43,675 nucleotides of DNA, taken from the NCBI GenBank assembly GCA_905221605.1, contig CAJNDS010000634.1, forward strand, positions 57,501-101,175, read 5' to 3'. Within the stretch, counting starts at the first letter, position 1, and every line of letters starts with the position of its first letter. The position numbers and the translations under genes are program-made. A model generated the notes under the pieces. That model saw only the letters and a program-made list of their open reading frames with translations, was not told the DNA's origin and did no database searches. Shown one piece after another: positions 36,469-43,675 of this stretch. This DNA is from Symbiodinium natans (lineage: Eukaryota > Sar > Dinophyceae > Suessiales > Symbiodiniaceae).

Positions 36469-36726
36469 TCAGCACTGGTTGGCTTGATCCCAGGAGCTGT
36501 TAGTCCATCCACACAAATCGCCACGAACATGATTGGCGTCCATCAACTGGAAGGCGTCCAGGCTGTCATGAACAGGGATGGCATTGACGTCATTGTCAAT
36601 GCTCATCTCGGGAAAGTCCGTGGACCTCATGACCGCCCACATGTAACCTCCCCATCTGCTCCGATCCACGTCCCAGTCACAGTCGTGATTGATGCGGAAC
36701 CCATCGCGCTCCGCACGACCTTGAAT
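36469..36726 (-). CDS. Unassigned ORF-like exon, not coiled coil
   Basis: Entered at CGAAG|ATT: GRAERDGFRINHDCDWDVDR, then SRWGGYMWAVMRSTDFPEMS, DNDVNAIPVHDSLDAFQLMD and CGWTNSSWDQANQC, stop at 36469. Rich in Trp, Asp and Asn, unlike its neighbours. It lies in what should be an intron of the coiled-coil gene, so it may be a nested gene fragment or mobile-element remnant. The plus strand also has a 134-codon frame here. Confidence 0.36.
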   Translation of the reverse strand: MQGRAERDGFRINHDCDWDVDRSRWGGYMWAVMRSTDFPEMSIDNDVNAIPVHDSLDAFQLMDANHVRGDLCGWTNSSWDQANQC

Positions 36727-36975
36727 CTTCGCACATCAGCGATGACATGTGGCCTTCCCCGGGTCTCGCCGCGTTTCATTGCCTGAAGGCATGCCGAGGC
36801 AGGGCGCGAGCCAGCGGCCGCAGGGCGACTCACACCGGGCTCGTTGACCTAAACCCTAAACCCTAAACCCTAAACCCTAAACCCTAAACCCTAAACCCTC
36901 TCGTCAGAGAAACGGGGTTGGATGCCATCGGCAGCCTGTCACGCCGGACGGCGCGCCGGCTCCGGCAATATGGGG

Positions 36976-37069
36976 GGGTGTCCGAAATTCGGGGGTACCT
37001 TTGTTGGAGTCCCTATTAGAAGGGAACCCTACTAGTTGGGGGACTCTATACATACATATATATACACAC

Positions 37070-37100
<31 letters not shown>

Positions 37101-37305
37101 ACTATCTAGGGGTACCTTTTTGGAAGGGAATTCTACTAGTTGGGGGGGGGGGGACTATACTAGGGGCCCCCTTATTGTCGCAAACTCCCATATGGGCATT
37201 TCCCAAAATAGCGGTACCCCTTCTGTACCCCCAAATAGAATAGACTCCCCTTAAAGGGACCCCCAGAAAGGGTACCCCTAGTTTTGGAAGCTCCCATATT
37301 GGAAG
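36976..37305. mobile_element. Cluster of family-2 foldback elements with a TA tract
   Basis: One copy (36976-37035: GTCCGAAATTCGGGGGTACC) is interrupted by (TA/CA)n (37045-37100), followed by two more partial copies, the last inverted (CCAAATAGAATAGACTCCCC). Looks like nested insertion. Confidence 0.55.
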
Positions 37306-37350
37306 AAACCCTAAACCCAAAACCCAAAACCCTAAACCCTAACCCCTCAC

Positions 37351-37422
37351 CAAGTCTGCGTTCCTACGCATCCCGAGGTCTCCGGCCTGATCCTTGTTCA
37401 CATTTTCGAGGTCATCCCTGGC
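37351..37422 (-). CDS. Coiled-coil exon (24 codons)
   Basis: CACACAG|GCC to TTG|GTGAGG, phase 0: ARDDLENVNKDQAGDLGMRR, then NADL. The donor GTGAGG is near canonical. Confidence 0.55.
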
Positions 37423-38148
37423 CTGTGTGCGGTTTAGGGTTTAGGGTTTAGGGTGTAGGGTTTAGGGTTTAGGGTTTAGGGTTTAGGGTTTAGGGTTTAG
37501 GGTTTAGGGTTTAGGGTTTAGGGTGCAATAGTTTGTCAAGTCATATAAGCTTCCAAACGTAAATGAGAATGTGAATGAAATTAAATACACCTACACACAT
37601 CCATAAAACTGCGTACCTACCTATACCCTCCCCCGCCCCAACAGGGAATACAGGCCTACTCTGGGTCCTGGCAATACACTGGGCTTAGGGGTTTAGAGGC
37701 CTTTTTAACAGCTTTAAGGTTTGGGGCTTTTAAATTGGGGGTTCAGGGGGCTTACTGTCCGGGTTCGGGATTTGACGGTAATGGAAAGATACTCGTATAT
37801 CTTGACCAGCTGTAGGGCCAGATGTACCTTAAGGCTACAAGCACAGTCATGCAGTCACCCTACTTGTAACTGTAACGGTGCAACCCTAAACGGGTGTTAG
37901 GTTGCTTTTCGTTACCCTGAATCCCCTACATATTATCCTTCTAAAGCCAGAAAAACTTGAATTTTACAGGGCCCCCAAACCTACCCAAGTAGATCCGACA
38001 GCCTAAACCCTAAACCCTAAACCCTCAACCCGAAACCCTAAACCCGAAAACTGAAACCCTAAATCCTAAACCCGAAACCCTAAACCCTAAACCCTAAATC
38101 CTAAACCCTAAACCCGAAACCCTTGCTTCGTGATCACTTCGGCCGCAC
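37423..38148. other. Intron-like spacer
   Basis: TTTAGGG array 37433-37525, unique AT-richer DNA 37526-37990, then CCCTAAA array 37995-38125. The intron starts with UUUAGGG and ends with CCCUAAA relative to its neighbours. No exon recognised. Confidence 0.5.
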
Positions 38149-38193
38149 CTTGGCCAAGGCCTGCGCTTTGGCGCGCTCCTCCTCCAGCTTCGC
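38149..38193 (-). CDS. Coiled-coil exon (15 codons)
   Basis: GGGAG|GCG to AAG|GTGCGG, phase 0: AKLEEERAKAQALAK. Confidence 0.52.
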
Positions 38194-38221
38194 CTCCCAG
38201 ACCGGGAGACCCCACCCCGAG

Positions 38222-38330
38222 TGGGGTTTAGGGTTTAGGGTTTAGGGTTTTGGGTTTGAGGTTTAGGGTTTGGGGTTTGGGGTTTGGGGTTTGGGGTTTG
38301 GGGTTTAGGGTTTAGGGGAGGAGAGCTGTA
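38222..38330. repeat. TTTAGGG/TTTGGGG array
   Basis: About 14 units with a central run of TTTGGGG, again a block of one variant. Confidence 0.88.
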
Positions 38331-38439
38331 TCGAGAAACTGCCCAAGGTTCCCTCACTACAATCGCTTGCCGTGGGCAGCTTTCTTCGCAAGGCGCTGCA
38401 TGATACTGGTTTAATAATAATCTGCTTATTGTTAGAAAA

Positions 38440-38552
38440 AAAAAATATATATATATATATATATATGAACTATATCTATAGATATAATGCTATATATATA
38501 TATATATATTACATTGTCCATTACGTTTATATTATATATATATATAGATAGA
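38440..38552. repeat. TA-rich tract
   Basis: (AT)n with ATAGATATA interruptions between two exons; similar tracts at 38938-39030 and 39925-40160 suggest AT repeats as an alternative intron filler. Confidence 0.7.
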
Positions 38553-38564
38553 ACCATGTAGAGC

Positions 38565-38609
38565 CTCAAGCTGGGCGGACTTCTTGTTGAGCTCAGACTG
38601 CTCTGCTGC
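38565..38609 (-). CDS. Coiled-coil exon (15 codons)
   Basis: TTCAAG|GCA to GAG|GCTCTA (GC), phase 0: AAEQSELNKKSAQLE. Confidence 0.52.
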
Positions 38610-38637
38610 CTTGAATAGGCTTAAGATGGATTGTGCC

Positions 38638-38693
38638 GTTTAGGAGTTTAGGAGTTTAGGAGTTTAGGAGTTTAGGAGTTTAGGAGTTTAGGG
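38638..38693. repeat. 8-base array GTTTAGGA
   Basis: Seven units of TTTAGGAG, a one-base-longer derivative of the telomere-like heptamer, not producible by a standard 7-base template. Confidence 0.85.
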
Positions 38694-38803
38694 TGCCCTA
38701 AACTCCCCAAGCCCTTGCATGGATTGCTTAGGCTCGAATGCCAGAAAACAGACTGGAGATTCGGGCAGCGGTGTACTGTCCTCCTACTCATTCCTGCACT
38801 GGC

Positions 38804-38845
38804 TTGGCTGTGTAAGTCCCGGTCGGCTTCTTGCGCTTGACGGTC
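38804..38845 (-). CDS. Coiled-coil exon (14 codons)
   Basis: GGCAG|GAC to CAA|GCCAGT (GC), phase 0: DRQAQEADRDLHSQ. EADR-(N/D)-(F/L)-H also occurs in the exon at 40215-40327, so the two are probably paralogous. Confidence 0.47.
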
Positions 38846-39068
38846 CTGCCGGTCTGCGTCACAAACAGGGGAAGCAAACAAACCAGGGCTTTGCCCAGAA
38901 CGCATGATGAACAGCGGGCTTTGCGGACGACATAAATAAATAAATCTATATATACACACACATATATAAATAAAATACACATACACATATACATATACAT
39001 AAATATATATATATATGTATACATATGTATATGAAATACTGGTTGCACTTTGCCACCCCATGGTGGGC

Positions 39069-39113
39069 CTTCTCCTTGACCTCCTTCTCCAGCTCCTCAT
39101 GTGCCTCCAGGAG
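39069..39113 (-). CDS. Coiled-coil exon (15 codons)
   Basis: GCGCAAG|CTC (or CTGGAG|GCA) to AAG|GCCCAC (GC), phase 0: LLEAHEELEKEVKEK. Confidence 0.52.
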
Positions 39114-39707
39114 CTTGCGCATTTACAAGGCAGGGACTGGATTTAGGGTTTAGGGTTTAGGGTTTAGGGTTTAGGGTTTAGGGTGGAGTTGAGGATTCAA
39201 GGTCCAAGCATGTTCGAGGCTGCTCCTATCCCGAAGCACTTTTAAAACAACACGACATGTGCGCAAAGAATGTGCCTTGGTCAGGGCCTCGTTCTTGCTG
39301 CACTGATCGTTTAGCATCGTTCTTTCCGCCTCCAACTCTGCCTGCCATGAGGATCGGAGCGTTTTCTGGGCGGCTCTCTTCTTCGTTCTGCTTCAAGGTC
39401 CTTTGCAGGAGCCCAAGTACCACAAGACAACGCTCTACGAACACACTGGAAGCTTCTTTCAGGCTCACCACTGGTGGCGCCGGGGTTCATTGATAGAGAC
39501 GCTTCCGTATACTGGGACACCAGGGGCTACTTGGAGGTTCAGGGTACTTACTAACTAATTATAACTGTACTTCTAGCCCACTTCTAAGCCCCTTAAATGT
39601 CCGAATATTGTGACGTTCTGATTGGTTAACAAGTACCATGAACCTTCAAGTAAACCCTAAACCCTAAACCCTAAACTCTAAACCCTAAACCCTGCATTCA
39701 GCGCTGC
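39114..39707. other. Intron-like spacer
   Basis: TTTAGGG block 39140-39185, unique DNA 39190-39528 open on both strands without recognisable motifs, a family-3 element and a short CCCTAAA block. Confidence 0.45.
39529..39651. mobile_element. Inverted-repeat element, family 3
   Basis: ACTTGGAGGTTCAGGGTACT ... AGTACCATGAACCTTCAAGT. 123 bases, close relative of 2945-3095 with shared TATAACTGTACTTCTAGCC interior. Confidence 0.65.
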
Positions 39708-39749
39708 CTCGAGGCCCGAGATCTTCTCCTTGAGCTCAGCTTCCTGCGC
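39708..39749 (-). CDS. Coiled-coil exon (14 codons)
   Basis: CTTAAG|GCG to GAG|GCAGCG (GC), phase 0: AQEAELKEKISGLE. Confidence 0.52.
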
Positions 39750-39883
39750 CTTAAGGAAAGCAGTGGAACCAGAATTGGGGTTTGGGGTTTGGGGTTTAGG
39801 GTTTAGGGTTTAGGGCTCAGGGTGCTCCCTAAGCCAGGCCCCTACACAGTCAGCAGCCGGCGATGAGAACGTGAGAGCCCGGC

Positions 39884-39913
39884 AGTCCACTTGTCGACAT
39901 CCTCCTGCTTGAC
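39884..39913 (-). CDS. Short exon (10 codons)
   Basis: TGCAAG|GTC to ACT|GCCGGG (GC), phase 0: VKQEDVDKWT. The frame stays open further (AGLSRSHRRLL). Confidence 0.42.
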
Positions 39914-40214
39914 CTTGCAGGCCTTGTATATACATATATATATAGATATATTCAGTACAATACAATAAAAAAAGTACAAATATACAAAAACATTCTATTA
40001 TAGTTGTTGAATTACATAATATTAGATATGCATATTATGTAATAAATAAAAATAACATAGAACATAAGACAACATAATGCAACATCACAAAAGAAAAAAC
40101 AAAGTATAGCATAACATAGCAGCATACAGCATAGTATAACATGATAAGACTCGATATTATGCAAGATCCACAGCAATTGGACAATAGATGACTCATGGGC
40201 AACATGTCACCAAC

Positions 40215-40327
40215 ACTGCTGCCGTAAGCTTCGAAACGCACTGCTGAGCCCGCAGCATCGTACAGGGATTTCCATTCCTCTGCTTTGCTCTTGTGAAAGT
40301 TCCGGTCTGCTTCCAGTTCAGCATTTC
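40215..40327 (-). CDS. Coiled-coil exon resembling intermediate-filament rod text
   Basis: CGCGAAG|GA then NAELEADRNFHKSKAEEWKS, LYDAAGSAVRFEAYGSS and a GT donor (GTTGGT). AEEW-x(2-4)-Y-xx-A is reminiscent of animal intermediate-filament coil 2, but coiled coils mimic each other and no orthology is claimed. The frame is also open upstream of the acceptor. Confidence 0.45.
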
Positions 40328-40622
40328 CTTCGCGGCGCGCGCAGCACGTGGCACGGCAAACGCGAAAGCCAGTGTGCAGCAACGCATCTTGCAGCAGTAG
40401 CTGCATTCCACCTCTACCAGGTCCAGTAAGGGTTTAGACCCTGAACCCTCTACATCCCAAAGCTGCAAAGGCCCTAATTAAACTGAATCCCAAAACTCCC
40501 TCGGCCTGGACTCTTCACCTCTAAATTTAAAGGGCTTAGGGTTTAAGATTTAGGGTTTAGGGTTCAGGGTAGGGCTTAGGGTTGAGGATTTAGGGTTTAG
40601 GGTTCAGGGTTAGGCTTGAAGC

Positions 40623-40677
40623 AAAGCGTCGCTGCTTCGTCTGCTCGAGGAGCTCATCTTGCAGCGGCGCGATTTGC
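40623..40677 (-). CDS. Coiled-coil exon
   Basis: ATGAAG|GCA then QIAPLQDELLEQTKQRRF to a GC donor (TTT|GCTTCA). It starts in phase 2, unlike most exons here. Confidence 0.42.
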
Positions 40678-40683
40678 CTTCAT

Positions 40684-40852
40684 ACTTGAAGGTTCATGGA
40701 TGGATATAAGTAGGGCTATTGGCTTAGGGAGTTTAGGGAGGTTAGGGGTTTAGGGTTTCGGGTTTAGGGTTTAGGGTTTAGGAGGAAGGCAATCTACAGC
40801 TTCATCTTAATTGCGGTACTTATACTTATAACTACTGGTGGAACCTTGAAGT
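40684..40852. mobile_element. Family-3 element carrying a telomere-like array inside
   Basis: ACTTGAAGGTTCATGGATGG at the left pairs with the right end CTACTGGTGGAACCTTGAAGT only partly. Between them lie 40 bases of TTTAGGG (40742-40782), so a telomere-like block grew or inserted within the element. Confidence 0.45.
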
Positions 40853-41442
40853 AGGGTTTGGGGTTTAAGATGTGTAGGATTGTGTTGGGTTGATGGGGCT
40901 TACAATGGTTTACAGGATGTTTTGGGTATGTAGGAGCTCTTGTTTGGTTTACCTGGTTTATAGATTTTGGGGTTGATAGGGCGCATAGGGTTTGTAGGAT
41001 TTGGGGTGGGGCTGGTTTTGGGAAAGTAAAAGGGTTTGTAGGGATTATGCGGTTACAAGGGGTTTGTAGGGTTTGGGGCCTAGGGTTTAAGTTTGGGGTT
41101 TAGGGTTGAGGCGGCTGGCCACCTGCTTCTGGGGTTTGCGGTTCATGTAGGGTTAAGAGTTCGGAGTTTAGCGTTCAGAGGTATCGGATGTTCTGGACAC
41201 TTTTTTGGTAAGGGGCTTGGGGGTTTGATGAACAGGTAGAAGACATCTGGGATTTGGAATCTGGGAACGGGCTTGCAGCCGCCTTGCGGATTTGCAGTAT
41301 TCGACTGCTCTATGAGACGAATAGTGACGGGGGGTGATATGTCTTATACCCTAACCCCTGAACCCTGAACCCTGAACCCTATACCCTAAAGCCAGTCTGA
41401 AGTATCCTGCAGTCTCCAATTTCAGGCGCGTCACTTGTGGGC
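40853..41442. other. G-rich degenerate spacer
   Basis: Mostly GGGTTTGTAGG/GGGTTTAGG-like text without a clean period, then a CCCTGAA block (41349-41390). No exon recognised. Confidence 0.5.
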
Positions 41443-41463
41443 GTCGATGGCATTCAGCTTGTC
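41443..41463 (-). CDS. Mini-exon (7 codons)
   Basis: AACCAG|GAC to GAC|GCCCAC (GC; the hexamer also used at 39069), phase 0: DKLNAID. Very short, so weak. Confidence 0.28.
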
Positions 41464-41873
41464 CTGGTTTGAGGGTTTACATAGGGTTTCGGGTTCCCGG
41501 TGTACATATGGTTCAGGATTCATGGCTTAGGGCGCGCTGCTGTGTCTCAGGATGGCTGGCTCAGGGTTCAGGATTCATAGGGCTTAGGTTTCAGGGTTGA
41601 GAGTTCAGGGGTTTAGGGTTTAGGGGTTCGGGGGTTTGTGTTGAGGGCTGTAGGGTTTGGGGGTTTGGGTCTTTAGGGTTTCGGTTCAGGGGTTTAGGGC
41701 TGCTGGTTCAGGGTTTACTGCCTAGTTTTCAGCAGAGAATGACGGTACCCTGTTCCCCATATAGATATAGAAGGGAATTGTCTTGCTAAGAACCTAACCC
41801 TAGACCCTCAGCCCTAACCCCTGAGCCCTAAACCCTTAAACCCTAAACCCTAAACCCTACCGTAATTCCCAGC

Positions 41874-41921
41874 GTAGAACCAGTACAATTCGAGTTGATG
41901 GTGCGCTTCTGCAACGAATGC
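41874..41921 (-). CDS. Helical exon (16 codons), possibly longer
   Basis: CGCGAG|GCA to TAC|GCTGGG (GC), phase 0: AFVAEAHHQLELYWFY. The frame is open upstream to an ATG at 41960 (MAPHMKMRAHNRE), which might make this a first exon. Confidence 0.4.
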
Positions 41922-42331
41922 CTCGCGATTGTGGGCACGCATTTTCATGTGAGGAGCCATAGAAGAAACAGGAATCCCCTAACATTGTTTAGGGTTCGGG
42001 GTTTAGGGGTTTAGGGTTTGGGCTTTAGGGTTTGCCCCCCCCAACTTTGAATTTCCCGAACCCCTGTATCGGTAGAACCATCGAGCGGACGGAACCCTCC
42101 ATCCTTCGTAACTTGGAGGATGGAGACAACCACGCAGGCACGAAGTAGAGTTCCAAGCGCCCGGAAAAGCCGCCCTTCGTTGGGGACTCTCCTACTCAAA
42201 CAAACCTTACTTCATAACTACCTTCCAGTCCCTAAACTCCCAAAAGTCCTAGACCTTACGACGTCCCCCGATGCTCCACCCTAAACCCTAAACCCTAAAC
42301 CCTAAACCGGCTGCTGCCAGCCCCGGTGGTC
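41922..42331. other. Intron-like spacer
   Basis: TTTAGGG-like block 41985-42030. An open minus frame 42011-42199 (RRVPNEGRLFRALGTLL) lacks convincing splice ends. CCCTAAA block 42279-42308. Confidence 0.35.
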
Positions 42332-42388
42332 CTTCAGGGTCCGGCTCTCTCCCTCGAGGCGTCGATTCTCACCCTCGATGAACTCGAT
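42332..42388 (-). CDS. Coiled-coil exon (19 codons)
   Basis: TCTCCAG|ATC to AAG|GACCAC (GA donor), phase 0: IEFIEGENRRLEGESRTLK. The GA donor is the same AAG|GAC type as at exons C and 19186. Confidence 0.5.
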
Positions 42389-42419
42389 CTGGAGAATCCG
42401 CGCACGAGACCTGGGACTG

Positions 42420-42560
42420 GGACAGGGGTTATACGGGGTTTTATTGGGGGTTTATTGGGGGTTTATATAGGGGTTCATAGGGTTTAAAGGGGTTTATTGG
42501 GGGATATATCGGGGTTTTATAGGGTCTTTATAGGGGGTTCATAGGGTTTAAAGGGGTCTG
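42420..42560. repeat. Degenerate GGGGTTTAT repeat
   Basis: GGGGTTTATTGGGG, GGGTTTATATAGG and GGGTTCATAGGGTTTAAA units of 9-16 bases, a looser relative of the telomere-like text. Confidence 0.65.
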
Positions 42561-43328
42561 TGAGGGGCTTGATAGAGGGTTTAGTAGGGGACCACCTGGA
42601 AACACTTGGGGAGTAGGGTGCTAGCACCATTAAGCACATGCTAGTTCCAACATCTTCCCTGCAGATTTAAAAAACCGAAATCAAGACATGGGCATTTCTC
42701 AACACAGGGTACCACCTACCCCCGCTAAACTACTCTAAACCCTAAACCCTAAGCCTTCCAAACCTTAGAGTCCAAGACACCTCCCTCCAACTTATCCCCC
42801 AAACATGTAGGAGAAGAGGAAGTCCTTCCGGTTCTCTAGATATGGTTATCTGGGTTTATGGTTTAGGGCATCGTCCCTTCTGAGGTTTATACCCTGAAGA
42901 AAAATTGTCCATATTGCAACAGCCTACCCTCGCCCTCCGTAAACTAAAAGGCTCCAATTTAGGGAGCAGGCCAGTGCTGTAAGCAAGAACCGCTTGCCCT
43001 TGAGAAGGCGGCGCACGGAGGAGGTTCTGTGGCGGCCACACGAACCCCAGAACAAACTGCGATTTCAGGTGAGGTTTAGGGTCAAGGGTTTAGAGTTAAG
43101 GGCTTAGGGCTTAGGGCTTTGGGGAGTTTCGGGCTCAGGGTCACCCCGAAGAGGGATCACGTGCAACCGAAGGCTCTGCACACACGTGGGCGTTTCTTTA
43201 AGAACAAACCTGCATCTTACAATCTTAAATGGTACGCCCTAAACCCTAAACCCTAAACCCTAAACCCTAAACCCGAAACCCTAAACCCGAAACCCTAAGC
43301 CCGTCAGCGAGGGAACTTTCCAAGGAAC
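42561..43328. other. Intron-like spacer
   Basis: Unique DNA with a possible but unlisted frame near 42943-42998 (GKRFLLTALACSLNW); CCCTAAA block 43236-43305. Confidence 0.4.
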
Positions 43329-43388
43329 CGGCTGGCTGAAGCGCTCCTTCAGCTCACTCAGCTCGGTCGCAGTCTGCTTCGAGGCGAC
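43329..43388 (-). CDS. Coiled-coil exon (20 codons), first in window on the minus strand
   Basis: GCAG|GTC to CCG|GTTCCT, phase 0: VASKQTATELSELKERFSQP. It enters in phase 0, so the gene continues beyond the right edge. Confidence 0.52.
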
Positions 43389-43422
43389 CTGCTGTCAAGC
43401 GTCACACGAGAGCCAGGAGTAG

Positions 43423-43517
43423 GTTTAGGCTTTAGGCTTTAGGCTTTAGGCTTTAGGCTTTAGGCTTTAGGCTTTAGGCTTTAGGCTTTAGGCTTTAGGC
43501 TTTAGGCTTTAGGCTTT
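43423..43517. repeat. Homogeneous variant array TTTAGGC
   Basis: Thirteen to fourteen uninterrupted TTTAGGC units, which change abruptly to TTTAGGG at 43518. A block of one variant points to local amplification. Confidence 0.92.
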
Positions 43518-43675
43518 AGGGTTTAGGGTTTAGGGTTTAAGGGCTAAGGGTTTCAGGGTTGAGGGTTTAGGGTTGGGGTTTGAGGTTTAGGGGAGACATT
43601 GCCCTCTTGGAAATTGCCCCAAACCCTAAACCCTAAACCCTGAAACCGAGATTGAATTGAACCCCCCCCCCCCCC

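Larger units (their letters stand above)
1..43388 (-). other. Minus-strand region of many tiny exons (one to three genes)
   Basis: Almost every coding-looking island reads on the minus strand, entered at AG (often AG|G) and left at GT, GC or GA. With those boundaries most islands are whole multiples of three bases and begin and end in phase 0 (examples 390-458, 2638-2694, 17208-17315, 23860-23931, 43329-43388), which random open stretches would not do. Product themes run coiled coil, Pro/Ala-rich, fibre-like and primase-like, then coiled coil. I see no defensible first exon, last exon or gene border. Dinoflagellate genes often lie in long same-strand runs, which fits but does not prove the assignment. 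Confidence 0.5.

Noticed and set aside
1-43675. The window as a telomere or subtelomere
   Set aside because: TTTAGGG blocks occur in both orientations every few hundred bases between exons, with no terminal one-directional array.
1-43675. CRISPR-like array of regularly spaced repeats
   Set aside because: Repeat blocks are 7-base tandem arrays of variable length, spacers are irregular and contain exons, and no cas-like genes exist.
1-43675. Bacterial operons, tRNA or rRNA genes
   Set aside because: No Shine-Dalgarno-led gene chains, no cloverleaf-like or rRNA-like segments noticed by eye. A tRNAscan or Rfam run would be needed for certainty.

Overview
The window looks like nuclear DNA of a eukaryote, most likely a dinoflagellate or a close alveolate relative. 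Seen in the sequence: there are no bacterial-style gene packs, only short coding islands (about 20-280 bases) separated by introns full of plant/alveolate-type telomere-like heptamers (TTTAGGG / CCCTAAA and variants). Nearly all plausible exons read on the minus strand. Many appear to use GC or GA as well as GT donors, with an AG|G-like acceptor, which is a known dinoflagellate habit. An 11-base match to the 3' end of the dinoflagellate spliced leader lies at 24978-24988. The organism call is inference.

Layout, following the minus strand from right to left. (1) About 43.4-29.4 kb: small, mostly phase-0 exons for a long alpha-helical coiled-coil protein. They include six paralogous exons of the type AEK-KL-EEI-KLK...PE (30.36-34.72 kb) plus fragments. 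(2) About 28.3-21.4 kb: exons rich in Pro, Ala and Ser, with an acidic run (VVDVVDDDD). (3) About 20.3-17.2 kb: mixed exons, one Cys-containing. (4) 16.5-15.3 kb: a long open exon whose pattern (LPEGCRP ... DGQI ... YLDGVRF) resembles bacteriophage tail/head-fibre beta domains. (5) 14.5-8.0 kb: larger exons that include an archaeo-eukaryotic primase (AEP/PrimPol-like) domain. Motif I is at 13.46-13.55 kb, and motifs II and III are in one 282-base exon at 10.40-10.69 kb. A Cys-rich exon lies at 8.0-8.2 kb. (6) 7.9 kb to the left edge: coiled-coil exons again, with a four-exon block duplicated in tandem (4.26-4.88 and 6.21-7.48 kb). No start codon, poly(A) site or gene boundary could be fixed, so sections 1-6 may be one, two or three genes.

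Two layers of mobile or repeat DNA overlie this. First, telomere-like arrays: for most exons the plus strand carries CCCTAAA on the lower-coordinate side and TTTAGGG on the higher side. In the transcript, introns therefore tend to begin with UUUAGGG and end with CCCUAAA and could fold back. Second, short inverted-repeat elements of several families. Two copies of one family (1194-1311 and 8688-8803) sit inside what reads as a single ancestral exon and are flanked by 4-base palindromic target duplications (AGCT, GATC). Removing the element restores the reading frame, and for the 8.7-kb copy a GA...AG intron would remove it exactly. This introner-like behaviour and the telomere-armed introns are the main discoveries here.

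All exon limits are hand-placed from splice-like signals and phase; none has transcript support. High GC leaves several frames open at many exons, so strand and frame calls are probabilities, not facts.
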